The position numbers and the translations under genes are program-made. The notes beneath the pieces were generated by a model that worked only from the letters and a program-made list of their open reading frames with translations, made no database searches and was not told the origin of the DNA. Shown piece after piece: positions 35,847-46,743 of a DNA stretch of 64,000 nt (position 1 is the stretch's first letter; each line of letters starts with the position of its first letter). Origin of the DNA: Pseudomonas paraglycinae (GTDB lineage Bacteria > Pseudomonadota > Gammaproteobacteria > Pseudomonadales > Pseudomonadaceae); the NCBI RefSeq assembly GCF_021601625.1, contig NZ_BQHR01000016.1, positions 62,001-126,000 on the forward strand. Reading direction: 5' to 3'.

Positions 35847-38363
35847 ATGACGCAAGTCACGGTGAAACAACTGGCCGATGAGGTCAAAACACCGGTAGAG
35901 CGCCTGTTGCAGCAGATGCGTGAGGCAGGTCTGCCGCACACCGCCGCCGAAGAAAATGTGACTGACAGTGAGAAGCAATCCCTGCTGACCCACTTGAAAA
36001 GCAGCCACAAGGCGAAAGTGGAAGAACCACGCAAGATCACGCTGCAGCGTAAAACCACCAGCACCCTGCGTGTGGCTGGCAGCAAAAGCATCAGCGTTGA
36101 AGTCCGCAAGAAGAAAGTTTTCGTACAGCGTAGCCCGGAAGAAATCGAAGCCGAGCGCAAGCGTGAACTGGATGAACGTCGCGCAGTAGAAAATGCTGCC
36201 CGTCAGAAGGCTGAAGAAGAAGCCCGCGTTCGCGCCGAAGAAGAAGCGCGTCGCCAGCCTGCTGCGCCGTCCGCTCCTGCCGAAGCCGTCGCTGCACCTG
36301 CGCCAGTGGCCGAACCAGTGCGCGAAGCCGCGCCGGTTGTGGCTGCTGCCCCAGCTGCCGACACTCGCAAGCGTGACGAACAGCGCCGTCCGGACAAACC
36401 ACGTGCCGACGACAACAACCGTCGTGGCGGTGGTGATGGCGAGCGCAAAAACGCTCCGCATCGCGCATCGGTCAAGGAAAAGGCTCCGGCTCCACGTGTG
36501 GCGCCACGTACTACCGATGAAGAAAGCGATGGCTTCCGTCGCGGCGGTCGCGGCAAGGCCAAGCTGAAGAAACGCAACGCCCACGGTTTCCAGAGCCCTA
36601 CCGGTCCTGTCGTGCGTGAAGTGAAGATCGGCGAAACCATCACTGTTGGCGATCTCGCTCAGCAGATGTCGGTTAAAGCTGCCGAAATCATCAAGTTCAT
36701 GTTCAAACTGGGTACTCCAGCGACCATCAACCAGGTGCTTGATCAGGAAACTGCTCAACTGGTAGCCGAAGAACTGGGCCACAAAGTGACCCTGGTCAGC
36801 GACACCGCTCTGGAAGATTCCCTGGCCGAGTCCCTGAAGTTCGAAGGTGAAGCAGTTCCTCGTGCGCCGGTTGTGACCGTAATGGGTCACGTTGACCACG
36901 GTAAGACCTCGCTGCTCGACTACATCCGTCGTGCCAAGGTAGCTGCTGGCGAAGCCGGCGGTATCACCCAGCACATCGGTGCATACCACGTTGAAACCGA
37001 ACGCGGCATGGTCACCTTCCTCGACACCCCTGGTCACGCCGCGTTTACCGCCATGCGTGCCCGTGGTGCCAAGGCGACGGACATCGTGATCCTGGTGGTT
37101 GCGGCGGACGACGGCGTGATGCCACAAACCATCGAAGCTGTTCAGCACGCTGTTGCTGCTGGCGTTCCGCTGGTAGTTGCGGTGAACAAGATCGACAAGC
37201 CGGGTGCAGATCTCGATCGCATCCGTAGCGAACTGTCGGCCCACGGCGTGACCTCCGAAGACTGGGGTGGCGACACTCCATTCGTTCCGGTTTCCGCGAA
37301 GATGGGTACCGGCGTCGACGAACTGCTTGAAGCTGTATTGCTGCAAGCCGAAGTTCTCGAACTGACTGCCACTCCATCGGCTCCTGGCCGTGGTGTCGTG
37401 GTTGAATCGCGTCTCGACAAGGGCCGTGGCCCGGTGGCGACTGTTCTGGTTCAGGACGGTACGCTGCGTCAAGGCGACATGGTGCTGGTCGGCTCGAACT
37501 ATGGCCGCGTGCGCGCCATGCTCGACGAGAACGGCAAGCCGATCAAGGAAGCGGGCCCGGCCATTCCGGTCGAGATCCTCGGCCTGGACGGTACGCCTGA
37601 CGCTGGCGACGAGATGAGCGTGGTTGCCGACGAGAAGAAAGCCCGTGAAGTGGCTCTGTTCCGTCAAGGCAAGTTCCGCGAAGTCAAACTGGCTCGCGCT
37701 CACGCCGGCAAGCTGGAAAACATCTTCGAAAGCATGGGTCAGGAAGAGAAGAAGACGCTCAACATCGTCCTCAAATCCGACGTCCGTGGTTCGCTGGAAG
37801 CCTTGCAGGGCGCTCTGAACGGCCTGGGCAACGACGAAGTGCAAGTGCGCGTGGTCGGTGGCGGCGTCGGTGGTATCACCGAATCCGATGCCAACCTGGC
37901 ACTGGCTTCCAACGCTGTACTGTTCGGCTTCAACGTGCGTGCCGATGCCGGCGCACGGAAGATCGTCGAGCAGGAAGGTCTGGACATGCGTTACTACAAC
38001 GTGATCTACGACATCATCGAAGACGTCAAGAAAGCCCTGACCGGCATGCTTGGCAGCGACGTTCGCGAGAACATCCTCGGTGTGGCCGAAGTCCGTGACG
38101 TGTTCCGTTCGCCTAAGTTCGGCGCCATCGCCGGCTGCATGGTGATCGAGGGTACTGTTCACCGTAACCGTCCGATCCGTGTACTGCGTGAAGACATCGT
38201 TATCTTCGAAGGCGAGCTGGAATCCCTGCGCCGCTTCAAGGATGACGCTTCCGAAGTACGTGCCGGCATGGAGTGCGGTATCGGCGTGAAGAGCTACAAC
38301 GACGTCAAAGTCGGCGACAAGATCGAAGTCTTCGAGAAGGTTCAGGTTGCTCGCAGCCTCTGA
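35847..38363 (+). CDS. infB: Translation initiation factor IF-2
   Basis: An 838-residue GTPase that places initiator tRNA on the 30S subunit. It has an N-terminal IF2N helix domain (about 1-50), a charged, Ala/Arg/Glu-rich linker (about 100-245), then the G domain with GHVDHGKT near residue 345, DTPGHA and NKID, and beta-barrel and C-terminal tRNA-binding domains. It follows nusA after 27 bases. The initiator tRNA gene lies upstream of the same operon. Confidence 0.98.
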   Translation: MTQVTVKQLADEVKTPVERLLQQMREAGLPHTAAEENVTDSEKQSLLTHLKSSHKAKVEEPRKITLQRKTTSTLRVAGSKSISVEVRKKKVFVQRSPEEIEAERKRELDERRAVENAARQKAEEEARVRAEEEARRQPAAPSAPAEAVAAPAPVAEPVREAAPVVAAAPAADTRKRDEQRRPDKPRADDNNRRGGGDGERKNAPHRASVKEKAPAPRVAPRTTDEESDGFRRGGRGKAKLKKRNAHGFQSPTGPVVREVKIGETITVGDLAQQMSVKAAEIIKFMFKLGTPATINQVLDQETAQLVAEELGHKVTLVSDTALEDSLAESLKFEGEAVPRAPVVTVMGHVDHGKTSLLDYIRRAKVAAGEAGGITQHIGAYHVETERGMVTFLDTPGHAAFTAMRARGAKATDIVILVVAADDGVMPQTIEAVQHAVAAGVPLVVAVNKIDKPGADLDRIRSELSAHGVTSEDWGGDTPFVPVSAKMGTGVDELLEAVLLQAEVLELTATPSAPGRGVVVESRLDKGRGPVATVLVQDGTLRQGDMVLVGSNYGRVRAMLDENGKPIKEAGPAIPVEILGLDGTPDAGDEMSVVADEKKAREVALFRQGKFREVKLARAHAGKLENIFESMGQEEKKTLNIVLKSDVRGSLEALQGALNGLGNDEVQVRVVGGGVGGITESDANLALASNAVLFGFNVRADAGARKIVEQEGLDMRYYNVIYDIIEDVKKALTGMLGSDVRENILGVAEVRDVFRSPKFGAIAGCMVIEGTVHRNRPIRVLREDIVIFEGELESLRRFKDDASEVRAGMECGIGVKSYNDVKVGDKIEVFEKVQVARSL

Positions 38364-38434
38364 CTCGCGCACTTCAAGGGCCACGTCGGGCCGCCGCATG
38401 CAAGTGCGCGGCACGGCGTCAGGACTCTAAACGC

Positions 38435-38469
38435 AACGCCCGGTCTGGCTTTTGTCAGGCCGGGCGTTT
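38435..38469 (+). promoter_or_regulatory. Hairpin between infB and rbfA
   Basis: AACGCCCGG and CCGGGCGTT form a strong stem around a loop that itself has CTG/CAG pairing, followed by only three T. It may be a partial terminator or processing site in the 159-base infB-rbfA gap. Confidence 0.5.
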
Positions 38470-38522
38470 GCCGCTTTCAGACCTTGCGGGTTTCACCGCG
38501 GGGCAGTAACAGGTAACAAATC

Positions 38523-38924
38523 ATGGCAAAAGAATACAGCCGTACCCAACGTATCGGCGATCAGATGCAGCGTGAGCTGGCCCAACTGATCCGTCGTGAA
38601 GTCAAAGACCCGCGCGTCGGTCTGGTCACCATTACCGCTGTGGAAGTCAGCCGTGACGTCGGTCACGCGAAGATCTTCATCACCGTGATGGGGCAGGACA
38701 ACGCTGAAGACATCGCGCAAAGCATCAAGGTGCTCAACGCTGCTGCCGGTTTCCTGCGCATGCAGCTGGCCCGCGAAATGAAGCTGCGCAGCGTGCCGCA
38801 ATTGCACTTCCACTACGACGAAAGCGTCGTGCGGGGTGCGCACCTGTCGGCCCTGATCGAGCGCGCCGTGGCTGAGGACAATCAGCACGTGGCTGCGGCA
38901 GAACCCGAAGACACCAAGGAGTAA
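38523..38924 (+). CDS. rbfA: Ribosome-binding factor A
   Basis: A 133-residue KH-type factor for late 30S maturation, important in cold adaptation. It starts [19 protein letters not shown] and contains [16 protein letters not shown] and [13 protein letters not shown], conserved in the family, plus an acidic C-terminal tail. truB begins 4 bases after its stop. Confidence 0.97.
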   Translation: MAKEYSRTQRIGDQMQRELAQLIRREVKDPRVGLVTITAVEVSRDVGHAKIFITVMGQDNAEDIAQSIKVLNAAAGFLRMQLAREMKLRSVPQLHFHYDESVVRGAHLSALIERAVAEDNQHVAAAEPEDTKE

Positions 38925-38928
38925 CTCG

Positions 38929-39846
38929 GTGGCTCAGGTCAAACGTATCCGTCGTAACGTCAGCGGCATCATCCTGCTCGACAAGCCGCTGGGGTTCACC
39001 TCCAACGCCGCGTTGCAGAAGGTCCGCTGGTTGCTCAACGCCGAGAAGGCCGGTCACACCGGCAGTCTCGATCCCCTGGCCACCGGCGTTCTGCCGCTGT
39101 GCTTTGGCGAGGCGACCAAGTTCTCGCAGTATCTGCTCGATTCCGACAAGGGTTACGAAACCCTGGCGCAACTGGGCAAGACCACCACCACGGCGGACGC
39201 CGAAGGTGAGGTTTTGCAGGAGCGTCCGGTGACCGTTGGTCAGGCCGACATTGAAGCGGTTCTGCCGAAATTTCGTGGGCAAATCAGTCAGATACCGCCG
39301 ATGTACTCCGCTCTCAAGCGTGATGGCCAGCCGCTGTACAAGTTGGCCCGTGCAGGCGAAGTAGTGGAGCGCGAACCGCGTTCTGTTACTATTGCGCGCT
39401 TGGAATTGCTGGCCTTCGAAGGCGATACTGCGCGTCTTGCGGTGGATTGCAGCAAGGGCACCTATATTCGCACCCTGGTGGAGGATATCGGTGAGCAACT
39501 CGGTTGTGGTGCGTACGTCGCTGAACTGCGTCGTACCCAGGCCGGGCCTTTCACCCTGGCGCAGACCGTGACCCTCGAAGAGCTGGAAGCGGTACATGCC
39601 GAAGGCGGCAACGAAGCGGTCGACCGCTTCCTGATGCCATCGGACAGCGGCCTGCAGGATTGGCCGTTGCTGCAGTTCTCGGAAGCGAGCGCGTTCTACT
39701 GGCTCAACGGCCAGCCGGTACGTGCCCCGGATGCTCCGAAGTTCGGCATGGTGCGGGTACAGGATCACAACGGTCGCTTCATCGGTATCGGTGAAGTGAG
39801 CGAAGACGGGCGCATCGCGCCGCGTCGACTGATTCGGTCAGAATGA
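38929..39846 (+). CDS. truB: tRNA pseudouridine(55) synthase TruB
   Basis: A 305-residue enzyme that makes pseudouridine 55 in the T-loop of tRNAs. The catalytic aspartate is Asp48 in [14 protein letters not shown], and GYETLAQLG and [13 protein letters not shown] mark the fold; a PUA-like domain forms the C-terminus. The start is GTG at 38929, with AAGGAG inside the end of rbfA. A short GACCGG/CCGGTC hairpin overlaps the stop region. Confidence 0.97.
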   Translation: MAQVKRIRRNVSGIILLDKPLGFTSNAALQKVRWLLNAEKAGHTGSLDPLATGVLPLCFGEATKFSQYLLDSDKGYETLAQLGKTTTTADAEGEVLQERPVTVGQADIEAVLPKFRGQISQIPPMYSALKRDGQPLYKLARAGEVVEREPRSVTIARLELLAFEGDTARLAVDCSKGTYIRTLVEDIGEQLGCGAYVAELRRTQAGPFTLAQTVTLEELEAVHAEGGNEAVDRFLMPSDSGLQDWPLLQFSEASAFYWLNGQPVRAPDAPKFGMVRVQDHNGRFIGIGEVSEDGRIAPRRLIRSE

Positions 39847-39987
39847 CCGGAAACCGGTCTGTGTAACAGCAGGCCGGCGAGTGTGGCTGTCAACAGGCAC
39901 GGTCACTACTCATTTATAGATACAGGGATTTGTCCCTGGCCTGTTGAAACTGTTTTTGAAACGGTTTCCTGATAAAAGGATTGCCTC

Positions 39988-40257
39988 ATGGCTCTCGACG
40001 TTCAAGAAAAAGCTCAAATCGTTGCCGACTACCAGCAAGCTGTTGGTGACACTGGTTCGCCAGAAGTGCAAGTTGCACTGCTGACCGCCAACATCAACAA
40101 ACTGCAAGGTCACTTCAAGGCCAATGGTAAAGACCACCACTCCCGTCGTGGTCTGATCCGCATGGTTAACCAGCGTCGCAAGCTGCTGGACTACCTGAAA
40201 GGCAAGGACGTGAGCCGTTACAGCGCTCTGATCGCTCGCCTGGGTCTGCGTCGCTAA
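39988..40257 (+). CDS. rpsO: 30S ribosomal protein S15
   Basis: An 89-residue primary 16S rRNA-binding protein with the S15 signature region ([42 protein letters not shown]). The 141-base region upstream holds a CAGGGA/TCCCTG hairpin (39923-39938); E. coli S15 represses its own mRNA through leader structure, but I cannot show the same pseudoknot here. Confidence 0.98.
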   Translation: MALDVQEKAQIVADYQQAVGDTGSPEVQVALLTANINKLQGHFKANGKDHHSRRGLIRMVNQRRKLLDYLKGKDVSRYSALIARLGLRR

Positions 40258-40451
40258 TCAGCGATTGCGCTATGAGGTTGGTTGTCTGTCAGATGTCAGC
40301 GGGTTTCCGCCGGCGTCCGGCAAGCTCCCAGCCTCAAGTTTTATCTGGATACACGTTTTACCCTGGACAGGCGTCGGGCCGATTCCCGGCATTGCCCAAG
40401 AATTTCGCAAGAAACCAGTTCCCCCAAGAGCCACAAAGAAGGTAGGACACC

Positions 40452-42557
40452 GTGAACCCGGTAATCAAAAAATTCCAGTTCGGTCAGTCGACCGTTACCC
40501 TCGAGACTGGCCGTATCGCCCGTCAGGCCTCCGGCGCAGTATTGGTCACCGTTGACGACGACGTCAGCGTATTGGTGACCGTAGTTGGTGCCAAGCAAGC
40601 CGATCCGGGCAAGGGCTTCTTCCCTCTGTCCGTTCACTACCAGGAAAAGACTTACGCTGCCGGTAAGATCCCTGGCGGTTTCTTCAAGCGTGAAGGCCGT
40701 CCTTCCGAGAAGGAAACCCTGACTTCCCGACTGATCGACCGTCCGATCCGTCCGCTGTTCCCGGAAGGTTTCATGAACGAAGTGCAGGTTGTCTGCACCG
40801 TCGTTTCCACCAGCAAAAAGACCGATCCGGACATCGCTGCGATGATCGGTACCTCGGCAGCCCTGGCGATCTCCGGCATTCCTTTCGACGGCCCGATCGG
40901 CGCCGCTCGCGTTGCTTTCCACGAAAGCACCGGCTACCTGCTGAACCCGACCTACGAGCAGCAAGCTGCCTCGAGCCTGGACATGGTTGTTGCCGGTACT
41001 TCGGACGCCGTGCTGATGGTTGAATCGGAAGCCAAAGAGCTGACCGAAGACCAGATGCTGGGCGCAGTACTGTTTGCTCACGACGAGTTCCAGGTCGTAA
41101 TCAACGCCGTTAAAGAACTGGCTGCCGAAGCTGCCAAGCCAACCTGGACCTGGGCACCTGCTCCAGAAGCCACCGAGCTGCTGGCTGCTATCCGTTCCGA
41201 GTTCGGCGAAGCGATCTCCCAGGCTTACACCATCACCATCAAGGCCGACCGTTATGCGCGTCTGGGCGAGCTGCGTGATCAGGTTGTTGCCAAGCTGTCC
41301 GGTGAAGAAGGCCAACCTTCGGCTGCCGACGTCAAAGCCGCTTTCGGCGAAATCGAATACCGCACCGTTCGCGAAAACATCGTTAACGGCAAGCCACGTA
41401 TCGACGGTCGCGACACCCGCACCGTACGTCCGCTGAACATCGAAGTCGGCGTTCTGCCGAAGACCCACGGTTCGGCACTGTTCACCCGTGGTGAAACCCA
41501 GGCTCTGGTCGTCGCGACGCTGGGCACCGCCCGTGACGCACAACTGCTGGACACTCTGGAAGGCGAGAAAAAAGACCCGTTCATGCTGCACTACAACTTC
41601 CCTCCGTTCTCGGTGGGCGAGTGTGGTCGCATGGGTGGCGCCGGTCGTCGTGAAATCGGTCACGGCCGTCTGGCCCGTCGTTCGGTTTCGGCGATGCTGC
41701 CAGCCGCTGACGTGTTCCCGTACACCATCCGTGTGGTATCGGAAATCACCGAGTCCAACGGTTCGAGCTCGATGGCTTCCGTTTGCGGCGCTTCCCTGGC
41801 CCTGATGGACGCTGGTGTTCCGATGAAGGCGCCGGTTGCCGGTATCGCCATGGGTCTGGTTAAAGAAGGCGAGAAATTCGCTGTTCTGACCGACATCCTG
41901 GGTGACGAAGACCACCTGGGCGACATGGACTTCAAAGTTGCCGGTACCGCCAAAGGTGTGACCGCGCTGCAGATGGACATCAAGATCAAGGGCATCACCG
42001 AAGAGATCATGGAAATCGCTCTGGGCCAAGCCCTGGAAGCGCGCCTGAACATCCTCGGTCAGATGAACCAGATCATCGGCCAGTCGCGTACCGAACTGTC
42101 GGCCAACGCTCCGACCATGATCGCGATGAAGATCGACACCGACAAGATCCGTGACGTTATCGGTAAAGGTGGCGCGACCATCCGTGCGATCTGCGAAGAG
42201 ACCAAGGCTTCGATCGACATCGAAGACGACGGTTCGATCAAGATCTTCGGTGAAACCAAGGAAGCGGCTGAAGCAGCACGTCAGCGCGTTCTGGGTATCA
42301 CCGCAGAGGCCGAGATCGGCAAGATCTACGTCGGCAAGGTTGAGCGCATCGTCGACTTCGGCGCATTCGTCAACATCCTGCCGGGCAAGGACGGTCTGGT
42401 TCACATCTCGATGCTGAGCGACGCTCGCGTAGAGAAAGTGACCGACATCCTGAAAGAAGGCCAGGAAGTGGAAGTGCTGGTACTGGACGTGGACAACCGC
42501 GGCCGTATCAAGCTGTCCATCAAAGACGTGGCAGCTGCCAAGGCTTCGGGCGTTTAA
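40452..42557 (+). CDS. pnp: Polyribonucleotide nucleotidyltransferase (PNPase)
   Basis: A 701-residue phosphorolytic 3'-5' exoribonuclease of the degradosome. Two RNase PH domains (about 1-220 and 310-545, the second with [18 protein letters not shown]), a KH domain (about 555-610, [12 protein letters not shown]) and an S1 domain (about 620-690, [18 protein letters not shown]) are visible. The 194-base gap from rpsO probably holds a processing site, as in E. coli where PNPase autoregulates after RNase III cleavage; I did not find a clear long stem. Confidence 0.98.
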
Positions 42558-42585
42558 TCACCCCGCAGCTCTAGCGCAATGAAAG

Positions 42586-42620
42586 ATGCCCCGCCGTGAA
42601 AACGGCGGGGCATTTTTTTG
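42586..42620 (+). terminator. Terminator of the nusA-pnp region
   Basis: ATGCCCCGCCGT and ACGGCGGGGCAT form a perfect twelve-pair stem with a GAAA loop and a following run of seven T, a textbook intrinsic terminator 29 bases after pnp. Confidence 0.95.
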
Positions 42621-42687
42621 TCCATGAAATATCGAGTCATTCGGCGAAGTTGCCGACCTGCAAGACCAGTGCTAGGTTTAGCCCACC

Positions 42688-42763
42688 GCCCGTGTAGCTC
42701 AGCCGGTAGAGCAGCGCACTCGTAACGCGAAGGTCGCAGGTTCGATTCCTGTCTCGGGCACCA
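42688..42763 (+). tRNA. tRNA-Thr (CGT)
   Basis: A 76-base tRNA with encoded CCA and anticodon loop CTCGTAA, giving CGT for ACG threonine codons. The acceptor GCCCGTG pairs with CTCGGGC except for a T6-T67 apposition, and the anticodon stem has A31 facing C39; both look like tolerated irregularities. The D- and T-arms are canonical. Confidence 0.93.
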
Positions 42764-42997
42764 CCTCTTCCTAATCCTTTTGAACCGGCATTTATGTTCC
42801 ACAGGTCAACTTTTTGTGGGAGAGATGTAAAGAGCCGTGTAATTCGTCATGCAAACGTCCTATATTCGGTGCCTGCATGAGCATCGCTTAGCAGTTTTCA
42901 GATGATCCCGAATGGTTCCGAAGGCCGGACAGTCCGCGTCAGAGAGATCCTTGATGATCCAGATCCATCCTCCATTCCCATGATCAGCGAGAACGCC

Positions 42998-43297
42998 ATG
43001 ACCGAATTAACTCAAGAGCAACGTCACGAAGAAGCGCTAAGAAAATACATCCTGGATGTTCCGGATCTGAAGGAAGAGATCAAGGACCTGAGTCCCGATG
43101 ATCAGAAAGACCAGATCCAGTGGGCGTTCGAAGACGAAGCCGAAGCCCAGGGTCTGCAGCCTTGGGAATTGACCCTCAAGTACACCAGCACCCCTGAAGA
43201 GTTCGAGGCCAAGCGCCTGGAGCTGCACAAGGAAGCGGCTGAGGTGTTGGGCGTCGAGTGGGAAGAGTACTGCGAGATGAACAATCTCGTCGTTTGA
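42998..43297 (+). CDS. DUF6388-like small acidic protein
   Basis: A 99-residue acidic, probably all-helical cytoplasmic protein without cysteine-rich motifs or signal peptide. The layout (MTELTQEQRHEEALRKYILD, then DQKDQIQWAFEDEAEAQGLQ, then VEWEEYCEMN) resembles the Pseudomonas DUF6388 family; function unknown. The ATG at 42998 fits that family's start; Met at 42980 in frame is possible. It is a single gene, convergent with nadC across an inverted repeat. Confidence 0.75.
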   Translation: MTELTQEQRHEEALRKYILDVPDLKEEIKDLSPDDQKDQIQWAFEDEAEAQGLQPWELTLKYTSTPEEFEAKRLELHKEAAEVLGVEWEEYCEMNNLVV

Positions 43298-43308
43298 CGA
43301 GAGCTGCC

Positions 43309-43367
43309 AGCTACAAGCCGCAAGCTACAAGTAAAAGCACAACCGCTTTGGCTTGCAGCTTGTAGCT
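43309..43367. repeat. Inverted AGCTACAAG repeat, REP-like
   Basis: AGCTACAAGCCGCAAGC (43309-43325) is complementary, with one mismatch, to GCTTGCAGCTTGTAGCT (43351-43367), with a 25-base loop. Such CTACAAG/CTTGTAG repeats recur between Pseudomonas genes. It sits between the convergent DUF6388-like gene and nadC and could act as a bidirectional terminator. Confidence 0.7.
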
Positions 43368-43385
43368 CGCATCTTGCCGCTGCCC

Positions 43386-44234
43386 TTAAATGCTCAGGCG
43401 CATCGACAGGTCCACGGCCTTCACATCCTTGGTCATCGCGCCGATCGAGATGTAGTCCACCCCGGTCTGAGCGATCGGCAGCAGCGTGCTTTCGTTGATG
43501 CCGCCACTGGCTTCCAGTTTTGCCTTGCCGCCGTTCAGGCGCACGGCTTCGCGCATGTCATCGAGGCTCAGTTCGTCGAGCATGATGATATCGGCACCGG
43601 CGGCCAGCGCCTCCTTCAGCTCCTCCAGACTTTCCACTTCGATTTCCACCGGTTTGCCCGGGGCGATCTTGTGCGCGGCGGCAATGGCCTGCGGGATGCC
43701 ACCGCTGGCGGCGATGTGGTTTTCCTTGATCAGGAACGCGTCGTACAGGCCGATGCGGTGGTTATGGCAGCCGCCGCAGGTGACCGCATATTTCTGCGCC
43801 AGACGCAGGCCCGGCAGGGTCTTGCGGGTGTCGAGCAGTTTCACCGAAGTCTCGGCAACGAAGTCCGCCAGGTACTGCGCGCGGGTCGCTACGCCTGACA
43901 ACAATTGCAGGAAGTTCAGGGCGCTGCGCTCACCGGTCAGCAGCGAACGGGCAGGGCCTTCCAGATGAAACAGCGGCTGGTTCGGCGAAACCCGTTCGCC
44001 ATCGCGCACCTGCCAATGCACCGCCACCCGTGGATCGAGCTGGCGGAACACCGCATCGACCCAGGCCGTACCACTGATGACGGCGGCGTCGCGGGTGATG
44101 ATGGTGGCTTTGGCCAGACGTTCGGCCGGGATCAGTTGCGCGGTGATGTCGCCGCTGCCGATGTCTTCGAGCAACGCACGGCGCACGTTGGCTTCGATTT
44201 CGGCGGTCAAATCGGCGAGACGTAGATTCGGCAT
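43386..44234 (-). CDS. nadC: Nicotinate-nucleotide pyrophosphorylase (carboxylating)
   Basis: A 282-residue enzyme converting quinolinate and PRPP to nicotinate mononucleotide in de novo NAD synthesis. The PRPP and quinolinate region includes [40 protein letters not shown] and EASGGINE near the end. The ATG at 44234 (MPNLRLADL) with GGAG upstream gives the usual length. It is divergent from the DUF1631 gene, a conserved Pseudomonas arrangement. Confidence 0.97.
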   Translation of the reverse strand: MPNLRLADLTAEIEANVRRALLEDIGSGDITAQLIPAERLAKATIITRDAAVISGTAWVDAVFRQLDPRVAVHWQVRDGERVSPNQPLFHLEGPARSLLTGERSALNFLQLLSGVATRAQYLADFVAETSVKLLDTRKTLPGLRLAQKYAVTCGGCHNHRIGLYDAFLIKENHIAASGGIPQAIAAAHKIAPGKPVEIEVESLEELKEALAAGADIIMLDELSLDDMREAVRLNGGKAKLEASGGINESTLLPIAQTGVDYISIGAMTKDVKAVDLSMRLSI

Positions 44235-44489
44235 AACGGGCTCCACAAACTAAGTGGCCCGATTATAGGGGCATGGCGTCGGCCAACCCAAGGCGAGAAC
44301 AGCCACGCAGCGCTGCATCCGGTCGATTTTCTTTGAGCAAACCCGTTTCTGTCGTGGTCACTGCAAGGTGTCGGCGCATAGGGGAAACCCTGACGGCTCT
44401 GGCGCCGGGGACATCTTTTGCAAGATAATCCGCCTTGCATTTGACGCCATGAGTTTGACGTCGGCAAATCACCGTTTCAGGAGGCTTGG

Positions 44490-46679
44490 ATGCACAACGA
44501 CGGGAATGTAGTGCCTCTGCACAAAGCCACTACCGATCAGGCGACTCACTCGCCGCTCGCCCGCCTGCCTGTGATTCTGCTTCAGGTTCGCGACAAGGCT
44601 GCCCAGCGCCTGCGCAACGGTTTGCAGGAGCTGTTCGATAACGCCGACGACACCCTGTTCGAAATGGCCGACCGGGCACGCAACGACGTCGAACAGAACA
44701 TTTTCTTCGAAGCCATGCGCGACCTGCGCCTCAAGCGCAAGAACATCGAGCGCGGCTTTCTCGAGCAATTTTTCGAAGCCTTTGTCGGCCTCACTCAATT
44801 CGATCCCGTCCCCACCGTCCTCTCTCATGCCTTGCAGAATGAGGACACTACCGCGCGCACCGACGACATGGAGCGCAACGTCGCGGTCGAAACCATGGTC
44901 GGCCGCGTGCTGAATCGCGACGGGTTCGCCCTCGATCAACTGACCGCGCGATTCAATGCGCTGTTGGGCAAGACCCTGGACGATCAATACAACCCGCTGG
45001 GCCCGGCGATGCTTTGCGAATACTTCCTGCAGGCCGGGCGCAATCTGGGCGTGGAGATCAAGGTCAAACTGATCCTGCTCAAACTGTTCGAGCGCTATGT
45101 GCTGGCCGATACCGATCAACTTTACGCCGAAGCCAATCAACTGCTGATCGCCACGGGCGTGTTGCCCGAGCTCAAGCCGGCGCCGGCCCGTCGCGCCATC
45201 GATCAGGCTGTGGCCAGCGTGCAGAGCGAATTCGAGGGCGTCGACAAAACCCAGACCGATGCGGGCGTGCAGGAGGTCTTCGCCGCGTTGCAGGAGTTGC
45301 TGCTGCACGTGCGCGGCACCGTTGCGCCGACCCTGGAACCCAGCGCCCCGGCGCAGCCGATTTCCACCCGCGACTTGCTGCGCCTGCTCTCCCACCTGCA
45401 GCAATACGTACCGGCGCTGGCGGTGCAGGACGACTTCGATCTGCGCCATCAGCTTGAACAGTTGCTGACCCGGGTCAGCGTACGCAGCGGCAAATCACGA
45501 ATCGTCGGCGGGGCGGACGAGGACGTGATCAATCTGGTGGCGATGGTCTTCGACTGCATCCTCGATGATCGCAATCTGCCGGATTCGCTCAAGGCACTGA
45601 TCGCCCGGTTGCAGATCCCGATGTTGAAGGTCGCGGTGATCGACAAAAGTTTCTTCAGCCGCAGCAGCCACCCGGCGCGTCGCCTGCTCAATGAAATCGC
45701 CGAAGCGGCGATGGGCTGGGGCGAGTGTGACGGCAATGCGCGCGACAGCCTGTACCTGCGCATCGAGCAAGTGGTGCAGCGCCTGCTGACGGATTTCGTC
45801 GATGACCCGGCGATTTTTTCCGAGTTGCTGGCGGACTTCCTCGCGTTCACCAGTGACGAACGTCGTCGCAGCGAATTGCTTGAACAGCGTTTACGCGATG
45901 CCGAAGAGGGCCGGGCGAAAACCGAACTGGCCCGCCAGCGTGTCGAGCAGGCGCTGAACCAGGCCCTGCTGGGCAAAGTCCTGCCACCGTCGGTGGTGAC
46001 GTTCGTGCAGGAGGCCTGGAGCAAGGTATTGCTGCTGACCTGCCTCAAGCACGGCGATCAGTCTGCCGAATGGCAGGCCGACGTGCAGACCATGGAGCAA
46101 TTGATCTGGAGCGTGCAGCGCCACGACGACGCCGAAGCCGGTCTGCGTCTGCTGGCGCTAGTGCCGGGGTTGCTCAAGTCATTGCGCGACGGCCTGAGCA
46201 GTTCGGCCTTCGATCCGTTTGCCACCAGCGGCTTCTTCAGTGAACTGGAAGCGCTGCATGTGCGCCTGCTCGAACCGTCCAGCGAGCCGGATCAAACCGC
46301 ATTGCCGGAAATGATTGAAGTGTCGCAGGCGATTGTCTTGCAGATGGCCGACGATGGCCTCCAGCCACGCATGCCGGCGCGTTTGCCGGCCGACGACGCA
46401 GGTTTGCGTCAGGTCGATCAGTTGCGCCTGGGCAGTTGGGTGGCGTTCGAAGAAGACGAAGAACACACCCTGCGCTGCAAGCTGGCGGCGATCATCGAGG
46501 CCACCAACAAGTACGTGTTCGTCGACCGCACCGGGATGAAAGTGCTGGAGCGCGACCGCACTGAACTGGCCCTGGCATTCCGTCGCGGCGCGGTGCGGAC
46601 GCTGGACGACACCTTGTTGTTCGACCGTGCGCTGGAGTCGGTAATCGGCAATCTGCGGCGGCTCAATCGCGGCAAGTGA
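44490..46679 (+). CDS. DUF1631 family protein
   Basis: A 729-residue cytoplasmic protein matching the DUF1631 family, of unknown function and common in Pseudomonas next to ampD. It is mostly helical, with a coiled-coil-like stretch near residues 450-500 (many Glu, Arg and Gln). The last 85 residues (LGSWVAFEEDEEHTLRCKL through KVLERDRTELALAFRRG) resemble a PilZ-like barrel without its arginine motif, which is my inference. AGGAGG lies 6 bases before the ATG. The 243-base divergent gap from nadC contains no other gene. Confidence 0.85.
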   Translation: MHNDGNVVPLHKATTDQATHSPLARLPVILLQVRDKAAQRLRNGLQELFDNADDTLFEMADRARNDVEQNIFFEAMRDLRLKRKNIERGFLEQFFEAFVGLTQFDPVPTVLSHALQNEDTTARTDDMERNVAVETMVGRVLNRDGFALDQLTARFNALLGKTLDDQYNPLGPAMLCEYFLQAGRNLGVEIKVKLILLKLFERYVLADTDQLYAEANQLLIATGVLPELKPAPARRAIDQAVASVQSEFEGVDKTQTDAGVQEVFAALQELLLHVRGTVAPTLEPSAPAQPISTRDLLRLLSHLQQYVPALAVQDDFDLRHQLEQLLTRVSVRSGKSRIVGGADEDVINLVAMVFDCILDDRNLPDSLKALIARLQIPMLKVAVIDKSFFSRSSHPARRLLNEIAEAAMGWGECDGNARDSLYLRIEQVVQRLLTDFVDDPAIFSELLADFLAFTSDERRRSELLEQRLRDAEEGRAKTELARQRVEQALNQALLGKVLPPSVVTFVQEAWSKVLLLTCLKHGDQSAEWQADVQTMEQLIWSVQRHDDAEAGLRLLALVPGLLKSLRDGLSSSAFDPFATSGFFSELEALHVRLLEPSSEPDQTALPEMIEVSQAIVLQMADDGLQPRMPARLPADDAGLRQVDQLRLGSWVAFEEDEEHTLRCKLAAIIEATNKYVFVDRTGMKVLERDRTELALAFRRGAVRTLDDTLLFDRALESVIGNLRRLNRGK

Positions 46680-46743
46680 TCGCGCGCCGGGGGCCGATCA
46701 CGGCATACTGGTCGCCAACACAGTCGGCGTTGAAGGAATCGGT

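Noticed and set aside
42688-43297. tRNA-Thr as an integration site with an inserted island
   Set aside because: The following genes (DUF6388-like, nadC, ampDE) are core Pseudomonas genes, with no integrase and no repeated tRNA end.
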